Shown: positions 1 through 7,870 of the stretch, piece after piece
Layout of the letters: each line of letters starts with the position of its first letter
How positions within the stretch are numbered: the stretch's first letter is position 1
Source: an uncultured Collinsella sp.
Lineage (GTDB): Bacteria > Actinomycetota > Coriobacteriia > Coriobacteriales > Coriobacteriaceae
NCBI GenBank assembly: GCA_900544645.1
Contig: UQWG01000014.1
Span: 1-41,448, forward strand
Length of the DNA stretch: 41,448 nucleotides
Reading direction: 5' to 3'
Program-made: the position numbers and the translations under genes
The notes under the pieces: model-generated
Seen by the model: the letters and a program-made list of their open reading frames with translations, nothing else
Database searches by the model: none
Told to the model about the DNA's origin: nothing

Positions 1-424
1 GATAGGTCTCGTCGATGGACTTGCCGCTGGTGGTAACGTCCTCGACCATGACCACACGGTCGCCGTCCTTGGGCTCATAACCCAGCAGGTTGCCCTTATC
101 GGCACCGTGGTCCTTGGCCTCCTTGCGGTCGCAGCAGTACTTGACCTCCTTGCCGTACAGCTCGTGGTAGGCAATTGCGGTCACGACGGCCAGCGGAATA
201 CCCTTGTAGGCCGGTCCAAACAGCACATCAAAGTCGTCGCCAAAGTTATCGTGGATGGCTTGGGCGTAATACTCGCCCAGCTTCTTGAGCTGATAGCCCG
301 TCACGTAAGCGCCGGCGTTCATAAAGAACGGGGACTGACGGCCGCTCTTGAGCGTAAAGCTGCCGAACTTAAGAACGTCGGACTCGACCATAAACTTGAT
401 GAACTCTTGCTTGTAAGCCTCCAT
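1..424 (-). CDS. pyrE: Orotate phosphoribosyltransferase, 3' part cut off by window edge
   Basis: This enzyme makes orotidine 5'-monophosphate from orotate and PRPP in de novo pyrimidine synthesis, in the cytoplasm. The reading frame starts at an ATG (422-424) after a good ribosome binding site, GAGGAG, and encodes MEAYKQEFIKFMVESDVL. It continues through a KSGRQSPFFMNAG segment typical of the N-terminal half of OPRTase and a GPAYKGIPLA segment. The PRPP-binding motif VMVEDVTTSGKS lies next to the window edge, with the paired acidic residues and TSGKS loop intact. About 141 codons are present and the C-terminus lies outside the window. Family assignment is secure. The neighbouring mgtA leader is divergent, so the two genes share an upstream region. 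Confidence 0.95.
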   Translation of the reverse strand, partial: MEAYKQEFIKFMVESDVLKFGSFTLKSGRQSPFFMNAGAYVTGYQLKKLGEYYAQAIHDNFGDDFDVLFGPAYKGIPLAVVTAIAYHELYGKEVKYCCDRKEAKDHGADKGNLLGYEPKDGDRVVMVEDVTTSGKSIDETY

Positions 425-550
425 GCGGGCTCCTCTCGTAATCGCGTACGTGCCTTCCAGTTTAGCGCAGGCGAAGCGTCGATGCGGGCGCGCTTTGGGG
501 CCACGGCATTCTGTAAAGGCTTTGTCAGGGGAAATGGTTTTCCGAACAAT

Positions 551-571
551 GGGGTTGACATGTCAAACCCC
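551..571. promoter_or_regulatory. Near-perfect palindrome overlapping a -35-like TTGACA
   Basis: The core TTGACATGTCAA is a perfect 12-bp palindrome. It is flanked by GGGG and ACCCC, which extend the symmetry to about 10 bp per arm with one extra A. A TTGACA hexamer (555-560) forms one half, and an AAGAAT hexamer lies 17 bases downstream at 578-583 as a weak -10. This looks like a repressor operator over a promoter reading towards the leader ORF and mgtA. The regulator is unknown. Confidence 0.4.
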
Positions 572-650
572 CTCATCAAGAATGCGGGCGGATTAAAAAG
601 GGGTACGAGATACCCAAAGCGCGCTGCGCTCAGCCTTTAGGAGGTGTGCC

Positions 651-722
651 ATGGAAGGCAGTCCTAGTCGAAAAACCTGCATGTCGCCCTCGGCACGCCG
701 CGAGAACTCCGCACACGCATAA
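651..722 (+). CDS. Putative leader peptide upstream of mgtA (23 aa)
   Basis: A short frame, MEGSPSRKTC followed by MSPSARRENSAHA, begins seven bases after a strong TAGGAGG ribosome binding site and ends with TAA. It lies about 140 bases upstream of mgtA on the same strand. It has no similarity to a known domain. Its position and its early proline and arginine codons recall the MgtL leader peptide of Salmonella mgtA, where ribosome stalling couples Mg2+ and proline to transcription. That parallel is inference from position and composition, not homology. The strong ribosome binding site is the main evidence that it is translated. It could also be a chance ORF. Confidence 0.4.
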   Translation: MEGSPSRKTCMSPSARRENSAHA

Positions 723-748
723 ACGCCACCGGCAGATCGCCAAAACCA

Positions 749-776
749 CCACAAAGGCGCGCTGCACCCTTTGTGG
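749..776 (+). promoter_or_regulatory. Hairpin between leader ORF and mgtA
   Basis: CCACAAAGG (749-757) and CCTTTGTGG (768-776) form a perfect 9-bp stem with a 10-base loop. A further weak stem GCTCA/TGAGC follows (777-797) and a run of six T lies at 808-813, too far for a standard intrinsic terminator. The same stem words occur in the larger hairpin at 14344-14390, so this may be a degenerate copy of that repeat reused as a leader structure. Confidence 0.45.
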
Positions 777-861
777 GCTCAAGAGCTTGACGTGAGCGAC
801 ATCTAGGTTTTTTGAAGCAAATACGACACGTACGCTAACTCCCCTCAACAAGGAGGACCCT

Positions 862-3630
862 ATGCTGATGCTCAAAACCGTCACGGTACTCGAAGCCATC
901 TCCAAGCGCCGCCGCACGGCGCGCCCTGCCGCTCATACCGGCCTATCCAAGAACACCATATTCGCCGCCACCCATAGTGCCGAGGACGCCCTCGTACTGC
1001 TTGACGCCACGGCAAACGGCCTCACCGTCGAGCAGGCAACTGAGCGCCTGAACGCCGTCGGCCCCAACACCATCGAGGCAACGACCAAAACGCTCGCCCG
1101 CCGCATCGCCGACGCGTTCATCGATCCCTTCGCCGGCATCCTCGCCGCGCTCGCGCTGGTCTCGCTCTACATCGACGTGCTCGCCGTACCCGAGCCGCAG
1201 CGCGACCCCTCCACGGTCATCGTCATCGGCATCATGCTGCTGGTATCGGGCGGTATGAAGTTTATCCAGGAAGCCCGCAGCGGCAATGCGGCCGAGGCCC
1301 TCAAGGACCTGGTCTCCAACACTTGCACCGCCCTGCGCGACGGCGGGCGCATCGAGATCCCCTTCGACGAGCTCGTCCCCGGCGATGTAATCCGCCTCTC
1401 TGCCGGCGATATGGTGCCAGCAGACGCCCGCATCATCACCGCGCGCGACCTGTTTGTGATCGAGTCCGCACTCACCGGCGAGAGCGAGGCCGTCGAGAAG
1501 ACCACCGCCGTCACCGTCGTCGAGGGCGCCGACGGCTCCGCACTGCCACTCTCTGCCTGCAAGAACATCGTCTTTACCGGCACCTCCGTGCAAAACGGCG
1601 CCGCCATGGCGCTTGTCGTTGCCACCGGCTCGGACACCTACCTGGGCGGCATCGCCAAGATGCTCAACGGGCGCGGCGAAAAAAGCGCGTTTGACCGCGG
1701 CGTCTCGAGCGTCTCCATGCTGCTGGTGCGCCTGATGCTCGTTATGGCGCCGGCCGTCTTTGCCATCAACGCCGCCACCAAGGGCAACGTCATCGACGCG
1801 CTGCTGTTCGCCACGAGCGTGGCCGTGGGCATCACGCCGCAGATGCTTCCCGTCATCGTGACCACGAGCCTGTCGCAGGGCGCCAAGGACCTCGCCCGTC
1901 GCCAGGTTATCGTCAAGGAGCTGCCGGCGATTCAAAACCTCGGAGCGATGGACGTCCTGTGCTGCGACAAGACCGGCACCCTCACCGAAGACCGCATCGT
2001 GCTCGAGCGCTACCTCAACACCGATGGCAACGAGGACGCGCGCGTGCTGCGCCATGCGTTTTTGAACAGCTTCTTCCAGACCGGCCTCAAAAATCTTATC
2101 GACCTGGCCGTAATCGACCGTGCCGATGTGACACCCTCGACCGTCGCACCCGATTCCATGCTGGGCCAGAGCCTGCGCGACCGCTACACCAAGGTCGACG
2201 AGGTTCCCTTCGATTTCTCGCGCCGTCGCCTGAGCGTAGTTGTCGCCGACGCCCAAGGCAAAACCCAGATGGTTACCAAGGGCGCCGCCGAGGAAATGCT
2301 CGAGATCTGCTCCTTTGTCGAGATCGATGGCATCGCTCAGCCGCTCACCGACGAGAAGCTCGCCCAGATTCGCAAGCAGATCGCCGGACTTAACGCCGAG
2401 GGCCTACGCGTAATTGCCGTGGCGCAGAAGACCAATCCGCGCTGCGTGGGCGAGTTTGGCATCGCCGACGAGTGCGACATGGTGCTGATGGGCTTTTTGG
2501 CCTTCCTCGATCCGCCCAAAGCAAGTGCCGCGGGCGCCGTCGCCACCCTCGAGGCCAAGGGCGTGGCGGTCAAGGTCCTAACCGGCGACAACGACCGCGT
2601 CGCCGCCACCGTCTGCGAGCAGATTGGTATCGATGCGAGCAACGTCTTGCTCGGCTCCGAGATCGATGCGCTCGATGACGCCGAACTTGCCGAGCGCGCC
2701 GAGAAAACCCACCTCTTCACCAAGCTCTCGCCGCTGCAGAAGGCGCGCCTGGTACGTGTCATGCGCGAGATGCTCGGCCACACCGTGGGCTTTATGGGCG
2801 ACGGCATCAACGACGCCGCCGCCATGCGTGCGAGCGATTGCGGCATCTCGGTCGATTCGGCCGTCGATATTGCCAAGGAATCCGCCGATATCATCTTGCT
2901 TCAGAAGGACCTGGGCGTGCTCGAGCGCGGCATCATCGAAGGCCGCCGCACTTACGGCAACCTGCTCAAGTACCTCAAGACCACGGTGAGCTCCAACTTT
3001 GGCAATGTGCTGTCCGTGACCGTCGCGAGCCTGTTCTTGCCGTTTTTGCCCATGAGCGCCCTGCAGCTGGTACTGCTGTCGCTGGTCTACGAGATCGTGT
3101 GCATCGCACTGCCGTGGGACACCGTCGATGACGCCTGGACTGCCCGCCCGCGTGCCTGGGACGCCGCGTCCATCAAGGGCTTTATGCTCGAGCTGGGCCC
3201 CGTGAGCTCGCTGTTTGACATCGTGACCTTCGCCGCGCTCTTCTTTGTCGTGTGCCCCGCCGCCGTGGACGCAAGCTGGTCCGAGCTTGCCGCTGCGGGC
3301 GACGTCACGGGTATGGCGACCTTTGCTGCGCTCTTCCAGAGCGGCTGGTTTGTCGAGTCCATGTGGTCGCAGACACTCGTGGTCCACATGTTGCGCTCCC
3401 CGCATCTGCCGAGCACGCGCGACCACGCCGCGCCCGCATTGTGCGTTCTTACCGTGCTGGGCCTGGCGCTCGTCACATGGCTGCCGGCAAGCCCCATCGC
3501 CGATGCGCTCGGCCTCATGGCACTGCCCGCGAGCTTTTTCGCGCTGCTCGTCGGCATCGTCACCGCCTACATCGCGCTCACTCAGCTGGCAAAGCGCCGC
3601 TACATTGCACGCCACGGCGAGCTGCTGTAG
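862..3630 (+). CDS. mgtA: Magnesium-translocating P-type ATPase (P3B)
   Basis: Membrane ATPase that brings Mg2+ into the cell under low Mg2+. The 922-residue length fits the MgtA/MgtB family (about 900). Visible motifs in order are the cation-ATPase N-terminal segment (about 40-80), TGES of the actuator domain (205-208), the AVGITPQMLP membrane segment typical of MgtA (321-330), the phosphorylated Asp in DKTGTLT (D369), the KGAAEEM nucleotide-binding stretch, TGDND, and GDGIND (646-651). A C-terminal group of membrane helices follows. All catalytic residues are present. The start is the ATG after AAGGAGG. ITPQMLP and the overall domain order favour Mg2+ over Ca2+ or heavy-metal ATPases. The long leader upstream suggests post-initiation control. 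It converges with the downstream LuxR gene. Confidence 0.96.
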   Translation: MLMLKTVTVLEAISKRRRTARPAAHTGLSKNTIFAATHSAEDALVLLDATANGLTVEQATERLNAVGPNTIEATTKTLARRIADAFIDPFAGILAALALVSLYIDVLAVPEPQRDPSTVIVIGIMLLVSGGMKFIQEARSGNAAEALKDLVSNTCTALRDGGRIEIPFDELVPGDVIRLSAGDMVPADARIITARDLFVIESALTGESEAVEKTTAVTVVEGADGSALPLSACKNIVFTGTSVQNGAAMALVVATGSDTYLGGIAKMLNGRGEKSAFDRGVSSVSMLLVRLMLVMAPAVFAINAATKGNVIDALLFATSVAVGITPQMLPVIVTTSLSQGAKDLARRQVIVKELPAIQNLGAMDVLCCDKTGTLTEDRIVLERYLNTDGNEDARVLRHAFLNSFFQTGLKNLIDLAVIDRADVTPSTVAPDSMLGQSLRDRYTKVDEVPFDFSRRRLSVVVADAQGKTQMVTKGAAEEMLEICSFVEIDGIAQPLTDEKLAQIRKQIAGLNAEGLRVIAVAQKTNPRCVGEFGIADECDMVLMGFLAFLDPPKASAAGAVATLEAKGVAVKVLTGDNDRVAATVCEQIGIDASNVLLGSEIDALDDAELAERAEKTHLFTKLSPLQKARLVRVMREMLGHTVGFMGDGINDAAAMRASDCGISVDSAVDIAKESADIILLQKDLGVLERGIIEGRRTYGNLLKYLKTTVSSNFGNVLSVTVASLFLPFLPMSALQLVLLSLVYEIVCIALPWDTVDDAWTARPRAWDAASIKGFMLELGPVSSLFDIVTFAALFFVVCPAAVDASWSELAAAGDVTGMATFAALFQSGWFVESMWSQTLVVHMLRSPHLPSTRDHAAPALCVLTVLGLALVTWLPASPIADALGLMALPASFFALLVGIVTAYIALTQLAKRRYIARHGELL

Positions 3631-3685
3631 CAAGCAGACGGAAAACACCCTGCCAGTTGCCGTTGCCACTACCACAGCTGCCAAC

Positions 3686-3721
3686 GCCTCTGCCGCTGCC
3701 GTTGCCTCTGCCGCTGCCGCA
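3686..3721. repeat. 18-bp tandem repeat, GCC-rich
   Basis: The unit GCCTCTGCCGCTGCCGTT occurs twice head to tail, the second copy ending in CA instead of TT. It lies within a wider GCC/GTT low-complexity stretch (about 3655-3721) just after mgtA. It is probably replication slippage and no function is visible. Confidence 0.6.
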
Positions 3722-3738
3722 ATCTATCCCCTCAGCAA

Positions 3739-3801
3739 TTGCGGTGGAATAGTTCCTGTTTAAAGCCCCGTGACTTTAATTTAGGGACTATTCCACCGCA
3801 A
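3739..3801. repeat. Long inverted repeat between convergent mgtA and luxR gene
   Basis: TTGCGGTGGAATAGT (3739-3753) pairs perfectly with ACTATTCCACCGCAA (3787-3801). The stem extends about four further pairs including a G-U pair. Inside, TTAAAG (3760-3765) pairs with CTTTAA (3774-3779). The nested hairpin lies exactly between two convergent genes and can act as a bidirectional transcription barrier, although neither side has a strong T-run. It may also be an intergenic palindromic repeat. No second copy occurs in this window. Confidence 0.65.
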
Positions 3802-3817
3802 CTTATTGGAAAATTAG

Positions 3818-5362
3818 CTAGTCCTTGGGCGTCCAGGACCAGAAGAAGTTGATAAGGGCCACACGCGAGGCGGTATCGGTCTTCTTGTTGATTGAGGAAA
3901 TGTGGCGATAGAGCGTGGAGCGCGAAAGGAAGAGCGTTGTGGCGATGTCCTGAACGCTCTGGTCCGAAACGACCAAGACCTCAAGAATATCGCGCTCGCG
4001 CTCTGTAAGCCCAAAGGTGGCGACGAAGGCATCAAGGCGTTCATCGGACGTGAGCTCCGCTGCCTCCACGGGCTCGGGGTCGGAGCATGTGGGCGCAAGA
4101 TCCCCACCAAGATCGTCGGTGGCAAGCGGCAGGCCATCCTGCATCACGGCATCATCGGCTCGTTGCCCCAACTGCCCCAGCAGCGTAATCGCAATGCCCA
4201 CAAACATCACGAGCGCCGCACCGACCGCAGCCAGCACGTTTTGACTCGAGATGATCGCCACCGCCGGCGCCGTCACGAGCATCGAGCACACGTTGTTGAC
4301 GACGCGACCCATGCACGGCCAAAAATATGACCAGCGCGCATAGAGCGAGACGGCGGCATATTTTGTGGTAAAGAACACCACGAAAAAGCCCGAGCCCAGA
4401 TAAAAGATGATCGTGGCAGCAAGCTCGTTGCCGCCATTGCCATCGACGATGAGCACAAAGAACGAAAGCGTGGACAGTATGGCGGCACATGTCATGCCGA
4501 TATTCATATACGAGCGGCCGTGCAGGTCAAATAGTGCGCCAGCGACCAACGAGCTCACGACAAGCAGCAGGCGCGGCCAATCGCCCAAATCGACGGCTCC
4601 GACAGCATGCAAGGTCGTGAAGCCCGCGTTGAGAGCGGCGAATATGCTGGAAAGATACGCCGTCGCCACGGTCAGGCGAACTACGGCGCGACGGAATGCC
4701 GCCTTTGCCTCGGGATCGTCATGCCACTTGGCGCCATATTCCAGAGCATCTACCGAAAGCCCGGCAGCACTGGGTTCAAAGTTGGGGTCGGACTCGTCGC
4801 GCAGCTTGGCGCGTCGGGCACCGTGGAGCAACGCCACCTGCGCGATCGCACAGACGACCAGAACAGCCTGCTGAGGAATACCGACAGGCATCACCATGTG
4901 GTTGATCACCTGTACCAGAACGCCCATGGCATAGGAAAGTGCGGCGGCGCGCGCCAGGCAGGGCGTCTGCGCAAAACGCCGCGCAAGATTGGCATGGGCG
5001 GTCGATCCGCAATAGCCCAGGGCGCAGCACGCCACCAGGCCGCCGGCAATTACTACCTCAAACCGCACTGCCGTAATCATCAGCAGCAACGCCGATACCA
5101 ACAGCACGCCTGTAATATCGCTCGTCGCATCGATCGTCTGGGGAAGGCGATAGTACAGAAATGGGCGTACGAAAAAGCCAATCACGCTCGCGCCGACAAC
5201 GATGCTCTCGTAGATGACGACCTCACTCGATGGCACGAACTCGGCTATGCGCACATCAAAGAGATACTCGCACGCCAAAAACGTGAAGAAGAACAGCGCC
5301 AGGCATATAATCTCCCGAATGCCCCGACGCAGATATGCGGTTGTGTCTCCCATGCCCCTCAT
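3818..5362 (-). CDS. Membrane-anchored LuxR-type transcriptional regulator
   Basis: A 514-residue protein with about twelve hydrophobic helices over residues 10-410, a short acidic linker, and a C-terminal LuxR-type helix-turn-helix. The DNA-binding domain contains LTERERDILEVL, then SVQDIATTLFLSRSTLYRHISSI, the standard recognition-helix region. The expected role is to sense a signal at the membrane and activate nearby or distant genes, as proposed for the many such proteins in Coriobacteriia; the ligand is unknown. I chose the ATG at 5362, preceded by a GGGGG stretch; a second ATG lies nine bases downstream at 5353. A promoter with TTGAGA, 17 bases and TAGATT lies just upstream. The gene stands alone, convergent with mgtA. 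Confidence 0.85.
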   Translation of the reverse strand: MRGMGDTTAYLRRGIREIICLALFFFTFLACEYLFDVRIAEFVPSSEVVIYESIVVGASVIGFFVRPFLYYRLPQTIDATSDITGVLLVSALLLMITAVRFEVVIAGGLVACCALGYCGSTAHANLARRFAQTPCLARAAALSYAMGVLVQVINHMVMPVGIPQQAVLVVCAIAQVALLHGARRAKLRDESDPNFEPSAAGLSVDALEYGAKWHDDPEAKAAFRRAVVRLTVATAYLSSIFAALNAGFTTLHAVGAVDLGDWPRLLLVVSSLVAGALFDLHGRSYMNIGMTCAAILSTLSFFVLIVDGNGGNELAATIIFYLGSGFFVVFFTTKYAAVSLYARWSYFWPCMGRVVNNVCSMLVTAPAVAIISSQNVLAAVGAALVMFVGIAITLLGQLGQRADDAVMQDGLPLATDDLGGDLAPTCSDPEPVEAAELTSDERLDAFVATFGLTERERDILEVLVVSDQSVQDIATTLFLSRSTLYRHISSINKKTDTASRVALINFFWSWTPKD

Positions 5363-5392
5363 GGTTAACCCCCAGCCACTCAATTGTCTGGA

Positions 5393-5421
5393 AATCTATT
5401 TTAATAAAGAACCAGTCTCAA
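5393..5421 (-). promoter_or_regulatory. Predicted sigma-70 promoter of the membrane LuxR gene
   Basis: On the minus strand TTGAGA (5421-5416) is followed by a 17-base spacer and TAGATT (5398-5393). This puts the start of transcription about 25 bases before the chosen ATG. Confidence 0.5.
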
Positions 5422-5549
5422 TATCGAAGCCAGGCTCGAAATGCTGCCAATTCGACCCCAGCCGTCCACATCACGCCGCGATTTTGAGCCGCATGGACCA
5501 GAAGGGACGCGCGCGATCTCTAGCTCGGCCAGGAGTGTCCCCAACTACC

Positions 5550-5576
5550 ACTCATTTAAGTACGTCCCCAATGAGT
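5550..5576 (-). repeat. Palindromic repeat, copy 1
   Basis: ACTCATT and AATGAGT flank a 13-base centre which on the minus strand reads GGGGACGTACTTA. Two further copies lie at 23670-23696 and 32076-32102 with the same centre but arms AGTCATT/AATGACT or AACGACT. The arms differ between copies yet remain complementary. Confidence 0.7.
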
Positions 5577-5593
5577 GCAATGACTACCCGCAG

Positions 5594-5657
5594 CAAGGAG
5601 TGTCCCTATGTGTCGGATGAAAAATGGGCCATGTGTCCCAGTTGTGGAGACTCCTTG
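5594..5657. repeat. Inverted repeat CAAGGAGT ... ACTCCTTG
   Basis: Perfect 8-bp arms (5594-5601, 5650-5657) enclose 48 bases that contain further GTCCC and GGG blocks. The GGAGTGTCCC word on the left arm recurs at 5532-5541. It is probably part of the same REP-like cluster. Confidence 0.45.
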
Positions 5658-5737
5658 AGCCGTCTGGGTATCGCGAAGGATCGCGCACTCCCCCATCATC
5701 AAAAGTGACACACGCTACCAGTTGATGGGAGGCAGCC

Positions 5738-6475
5738 ATGGGCTTCTTTGACAAGATGTTCGAGAAGAAAGAGTGCGCGATTTGCGGTACCGAGCTGGGA
5801 CTTCTAGGTAAGACAAAAATCAATGAAGGCTACCTGTGCAAAGAGTGCGCCGGCAAGCTCTCCCCCTACTTTCACGGCTATCGCTCCAGCACCGCGGACG
5901 ATATCCGTGAGCAACTCGCCTACCGCGAGGCCAACGCCGAGCGCCTGTCTTCGTTCAACCCCACGCGCACGCTTTCTGCCGGGCGCACCAATATTATGCT
6001 CGATGAGGACGCGGGCCTGCTGATCATCACTTCGCAGAGCCGCTGGCGCGACGCCAATCCCGACATCATCGAGTTCTCGCAGGTACTCGGCTGCGATATG
6101 GATATCGACGAGCATCGCACCGAGATCTATCGCGAGACCAAGGACGGCGAGCGCGAGAGCTACAACCCGCCGCGCTACGACCTGGATTACGACTTTAATC
6201 TGACCATCCACGTCAACACGCCGTACTTCACCGAGATCAACCTGCGCGTGAACGACTCCACCATCGATCAGCGCGGCTCCATCGAATACCGCGAGGCCAA
6301 GCGCCAGGCAACCGAGGTCCGCGACGCCCTGGTGCAGCTGCGCCAGGAGACGCGCGACAGCGTCGTGGCCGCCAAGGCTCCCAAGACCGCGGTGACCTGC
6401 CCCTTCTGCGGAGCCACCACCATTCCCGATGCCAGTGGGCGCTGCGAATACTGCGGCGGCGCCATCGGCGCATAG
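5738..6475 (+). CDS. Zinc-ribbon protein with N-terminal DUF4428-like domain
   Basis: A 245-residue soluble protein of unknown function. The N-terminus has CAIC and, after about 20 residues, CKEC, matching the DUF4428 zinc-ribbon pattern. The middle (about 60-200) is a predicted beta-rich domain with no recognised motif. The C-terminus has a second zinc ribbon, CPFC...CEYC, and ends in GGAIGA. The start follows GGGAGGCAGCC. It is the first gene of a + strand set of four, 24 bases ahead of the next. Two metal-binding ribbons at the ends suggest a scaffold or adaptor for the neighbouring zinc-ribbon and SPFH proteins; this is inference from context. Confidence 0.75.
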   Translation: MGFFDKMFEKKECAICGTELGLLGKTKINEGYLCKECAGKLSPYFHGYRSSTADDIREQLAYREANAERLSSFNPTRTLSAGRTNIMLDEDAGLLIITSQSRWRDANPDIIEFSQVLGCDMDIDEHRTEIYRETKDGERESYNPPRYDLDYDFNLTIHVNTPYFTEINLRVNDSTIDQRGSIEYREAKRQATEVRDALVQLRQETRDSVVAAKAPKTAVTCPFCGATTIPDASGRCEYCGGAIGA

Positions 6476-6499
6476 CCCCCGGCACGGAAAGGACCGATC

Positions 6500-7822
6500 A
6501 TGGCCTTCGAGAGCGTTAACTATCAGTGCCCTGCCTGCGGTGGCCCCTTGCATTTTGCCAGTGCCGAGCAAAAGCTCGTCTGTGACTACTGCGATTCTCG
6601 TTTTGAAGTCGAAGAAGTCGAGGCCCTCTATCGCGAGCGCCAGGACAAGGCAGATGCCAAAGCCGATGCAGCAGCCGCAACGCCCAAGCCCGTCGCCGAC
6701 GACGCGGTGCAGGAGCTCGCCCAAAACGCTGGCTACATCTGCTCGTCGTGCGGTGCCGAGCTCGTGTCCGACGGCACCGTCGCTGTCACCACCTGCCCGT
6801 ACTGCGGCAACTCCGCCGTGGCGCCCGGCCAGCTCTCTGGCGACTTCTCGCCCGACCTGGTAATTCCGTTTAAGCTCGGGCGCGACGACGTCACAGCCGC
6901 ACTCAAGGAACACTACAAGGGCAAGATCTTGCTGCCCAAGAGCTTTGTCACCGGCAACCACATCGACGAGGTCCAAGGTGTCTACGTGCCATTTTGGCTC
7001 TACGGCGCCCGCGTTGACGGCGAAGTGTACTTCGATGCGACCAACGAGACCGTGACCGAGGAATCCGACCGCACCGTCACGACCACCGACCACTACGACG
7101 CCTACCGCAAGGGAAACATCTCGTTTAAGCGCGTGCCCGTCGACGGATCGTCCAAGATGCCCGACGGCCACATGGACGCCATCGAGCCGTTTGACTACGA
7201 TGCCCTGCGCCCGTTTTCGGTCGCGTATATGCCCGGCTACATCGCCAACCGCTACGACGAGGACTGCGAAACCTGCAAGGCGCGCGCCGAACGCCGCATG
7301 GAGGAAAGCACGATCTCGGCCCTGCGCGAAACCGTCGTCGACGAATATGACGATGCCACGGTCGAAAGCAAGCAGCTCGACTACACCTGGGAAGACAGCG
7401 ACTATGCCCTGTTCCCCGTGTGGATGCTTTCCACCTCGTGGAACGGCAAGAGCTACCTGTTTGCCATGAACGGCCAAACCGGCCGTATGGTCGGCGAGCT
7501 TCCTTGCTCCAAGCCCAAGCTCGCTATCGCCTCGGTGCTGTTCTTTGTGATCGGATTTGTCCTCTCCCAGATCCTCTTCATGGGTGAGAACGCCTTCGAT
7601 CCGGATTACCTCACCTTTGATATCGAGGGCATCCTCATCAATATCATCGCGCCGCTGATCATCGTGATTATCGGAGACGTGCTACTGGTAGGCCAGCTCA
7701 AGACGGCCAACGAAGCAACCTGTGCCGATGAGTATTGTGGCGAGCTCGACCTAACCGAGAAACACGACACCTTCAGCCACACCGAGACCACCGTTGTCAT
7801 GAAAGACGACAAGGACGACTAA
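6500..7822 (+). CDS. Zinc-ribbon membrane protein, YdjG-like
   Basis: A 440-residue protein. The N-terminus holds CPAC...CDYC (about 10-35), then a charged linker rich in Ala and Lys, then CSSC...CPYC (about 80-105). A large soluble domain follows with conserved-looking PFKLGRDDV and PFWLYGA stretches. Near the C-terminus are two hydrophobic helices (about 345-365 and 385-405) and an acidic tail. Such proteins are often mis-annotated as TFIIB-type or replication proteins. The closest described case I know is YdjG of Bacillus subtilis, part of a membrane complex with YdjH and the SPFH protein YdjI that recruits a PspA homologue. The SPFH gene directly downstream supports that comparison. No PspA gene is nearby. 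Confidence 0.75.
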   Translation: MAFESVNYQCPACGGPLHFASAEQKLVCDYCDSRFEVEEVEALYRERQDKADAKADAAAATPKPVADDAVQELAQNAGYICSSCGAELVSDGTVAVTTCPYCGNSAVAPGQLSGDFSPDLVIPFKLGRDDVTAALKEHYKGKILLPKSFVTGNHIDEVQGVYVPFWLYGARVDGEVYFDATNETVTEESDRTVTTTDHYDAYRKGNISFKRVPVDGSSKMPDGHMDAIEPFDYDALRPFSVAYMPGYIANRYDEDCETCKARAERRMEESTISALRETVVDEYDDATVESKQLDYTWEDSDYALFPVWMLSTSWNGKSYLFAMNGQTGRMVGELPCSKPKLAIASVLFFVIGFVLSQILFMGENAFDPDYLTFDIEGILINIIAPLIIVIIGDVLLVGQLKTANEATCADEYCGELDLTEKHDTFSHTETTVVMKDDKDD

Positions 7823-7870
7823 GCAATCCAACCAATACCACCCGGCCTTTGACGAGAAAGGAAGATCACC

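Larger units (their letters stand above)
425..861 (+). promoter_or_regulatory. Long leader / intergenic region between pyrE and mgtA
   Basis: This 437-base stretch holds no long gene. It contains the divergent start region of pyrE, an operator-like palindrome (551-571), a small GGGTA-cgaga-TACCC hairpin (601-615), a 23-codon ORF with a strong ribosome binding site (651-722), a 9-bp hairpin (749-757 with 768-776) and a T-run (808-813). The order of promoter, small ORF, hairpins and transporter gene resembles a transcription-attenuated leader. No M-box (ykoK) consensus was recognised. Confidence 0.45.
5422..5737. other. Gene-free stretch packed with palindromic elements
   Basis: No convincing gene is visible between the LuxR promoter and the zinc-ribbon operon. 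The stretch holds several related short motifs built on GTCCC/GGGAC: AGGAGTGTCCCC (5531 onward), a palindrome at 5550-5576, and an inverted repeat CAAGGAGT/ACTCCTTG (5594-5601 and 5650-5657). It ends with the GGGAGG ribosome binding site of the next gene. The composition resembles a cluster of REP-like elements. Confidence 0.5.

Noticed and set aside
107..640. Long frame antisense to pyrE
   Set aside because: It is the shadow of the pyrE codons, which show a clear OPRTase sequence on the other strand.
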